In this document: one piece after another, positions 6,112 to 6,452 of the stretch
Numbering within the stretch: the first letter of the stretch is position 1
How the letters are laid out: each line of letters starts with the position of its first letter
Source of the DNA: Hyphomicrobiales bacterium
Lineage (GTDB): Bacteria; Pseudomonadota; Alphaproteobacteria; Rhizobiales; Beijerinckiaceae
DNA length: 6,452 bases
Assembly (NCBI GenBank): GCA_025363375.1
Contig: JANYDZ010000748.1
Span: 1 to 6,452, forward strand
Direction: 5' to 3'
The notes under the pieces: generated by a model
Seen by the model: only the letters and a program-made list of their open reading frames with translations
What the model was told of the DNA's origin: nothing
Database searches by the model: none
Position numbers and translations under genes: made by a program

Positions 6112-6315
6112 ATGGATGAAAATAATCGCTACGTCACGGTTGCGGATGTCGATATTCCCTTCGGGCGGCTGGTCATGCTGTTCATCACGTGGACGCTCGC
6201 CGCGATTCCGGCGCTCATCGTTGTGTGGTTTGCGCTGGGGTTGATCATAATGCTCGTCATGGGCCTGTTCGGCGGTTTTGGCGGCGTCGGCATGCGCGGC
6301 TGGATGACGCGGTGA
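6112..6315 (+). CDS. Small membrane protein, 67 aa, unknown function
   Basis: No family recognised. The protein has a short polar N-terminus (MDENNRYVTVADVDIPFGR, 1-19), then an uncharged hydrophobic stretch from about 20 to 56 (LVMLFITWTLAAIPALIVVW and onward), and a glycine-rich tail GLFGGFGGVGMRGW (51-64) ending in Arg. The hydrophobic stretch is long enough for one long or two short transmembrane helices, the Pro at 33 being a possible break. Arg19 and the Arg at 62 and 67 flank it. There is no cleavable signal peptide pattern. The strong SD AGGAGGT four bases upstream makes translation likely despite the small size. It reads divergently from the bicupin and in the same direction as the UPF0178 gene, 36 bases upstream of it. 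It could be an inner-membrane accessory or stress protein; no role can be assigned. Confidence 0.7.
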   Translation: MDENNRYVTVADVDIPFGRLVMLFITWTLAAIPALIVVWFALGLIIMLVMGLFGGFGGVGMRGWMTR

Positions 6316-6326
6316 CTTGCGTTCGC

Positions 6327-6352
6327 TCGCCCGCGCTGGCATGTGCGGGCGA
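6327..6352 (+). other. Strong GC stem-loop abutting the UPF0178 start codon
   Basis: TCGCCCGC (6327-6334) pairs perfectly with GCGGGCGA (6345-6352). One G-T and one C-G pair extend the stem inwards to 10 bp around a 6-base loop. The 3' arm ends on the A of the ATG at 6352. No T-run follows, so it is not a standard terminator for the upstream gene. If formed in mRNA it would occlude initiation at this ATG. Confidence 0.45.
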
Positions 6353-6452
6353 TGAACGACGCGCTCGCGAAGATCGCCATCTATATCGACGCCGACGCCT
6401 GTCCGGTGAAGGACGAGGTTTACAAGGTCGCGGCGCGTCACGGCTTGAAGAC
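6352..6452 (+). CDS. UPF0178 (YaiI/YqxD, DUF188) family protein, 3' end outside the window
   Basis: Only the first 34 codons are inside the window. The product begins MNDALAKIAIYIDADACPVK and continues DEVYKVAARHGLK. The IxxDADACPVK.E/D.Y..A.RHGL signature is the N-terminus of the UPF0178 family, small cytosolic proteins with a PIN/NYN-like nuclease-type fold whose biochemical role is unproven as far as I know; the conserved aspartates are Asp13 and Asp15. The start may be this ATG or the in-frame GTG nine bases upstream (6343). Neither has a good SD, and a strong hairpin overlaps the region. It follows the small membrane protein by 36 bases and may be co-transcribed with it. Confidence 0.85.
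   Translation, partial: MNDALAKIAIYIDADACPVKDEVYKVAARHGLK

Noticed and set aside
1..6452. CRISPR array, insertion sequence, tRNA or att site
   Set aside because: No spaced direct repeats, transposase or integrase motifs, terminal inverted repeats or tRNA-like cloverleaf were seen on either strand.

Overview
The window is GC-rich, densely coding bacterial DNA whose gene content best fits an alphaproteobacterium, probably of the Rhizobiales/Hyphomicrobiales type. That placement is an inference from a bacterial CDC48-type ATPase, a Bug/TctC-type periplasmic receptor, a UPF0178 protein and the codon choice. There is no rRNA, tRNA or other phylogenetic marker to confirm it.

Layout. Bases 1-4711 hold four genes on the + strand with short or negative gaps, which looks like one transcription unit. 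They are the 3' part of a CDC48/p97-like double AAA+ ATPase (cut by the left edge), a 171-residue single-domain cupin whose ATG lies inside the end of the ATPase gene (8-base overlap), a 490-residue UbiD-family decarboxylase with its prFMN/metal and catalytic residues, and a 342-residue secreted substrate-binding protein of the tripartite tricarboxylate transporter (TTT) type. Convergent to these, on the - strand, lies a 365-residue two-domain cupin (4802-5899). After a gap of about 210 bases that may hold divergent promoters or a tiny ORF come a 67-residue membrane protein (+) and the first 34 codons of a UPF0178 (YaiI/YqxD) protein (+), cut by the right edge.

Working model (inference). The receptor captures a small carboxylate in the periplasm, the UbiD enzyme decarboxylates an unsaturated or aromatic acid, and one or both cupins, which have HxH...HxH-type metal sites resembling ring-cleaving dioxygenases, act on the acid or the product. 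No substrate can be named from sequence. The TTT membrane subunits and the UbiX prenyltransferase needed to make prFMN are not in the window. Physical coupling of this metabolic set to a CDC48-type unfoldase is the most unusual aspect. The ATPase's second ring also has Gln in place of the Walker B catalytic Glu, so D2 probably binds ATP but hydrolyses it poorly, if at all.

No mobile element, CRISPR array, RNA gene or clear rho-independent terminator was seen. Several GC-rich stem-loops sit at gene boundaries.
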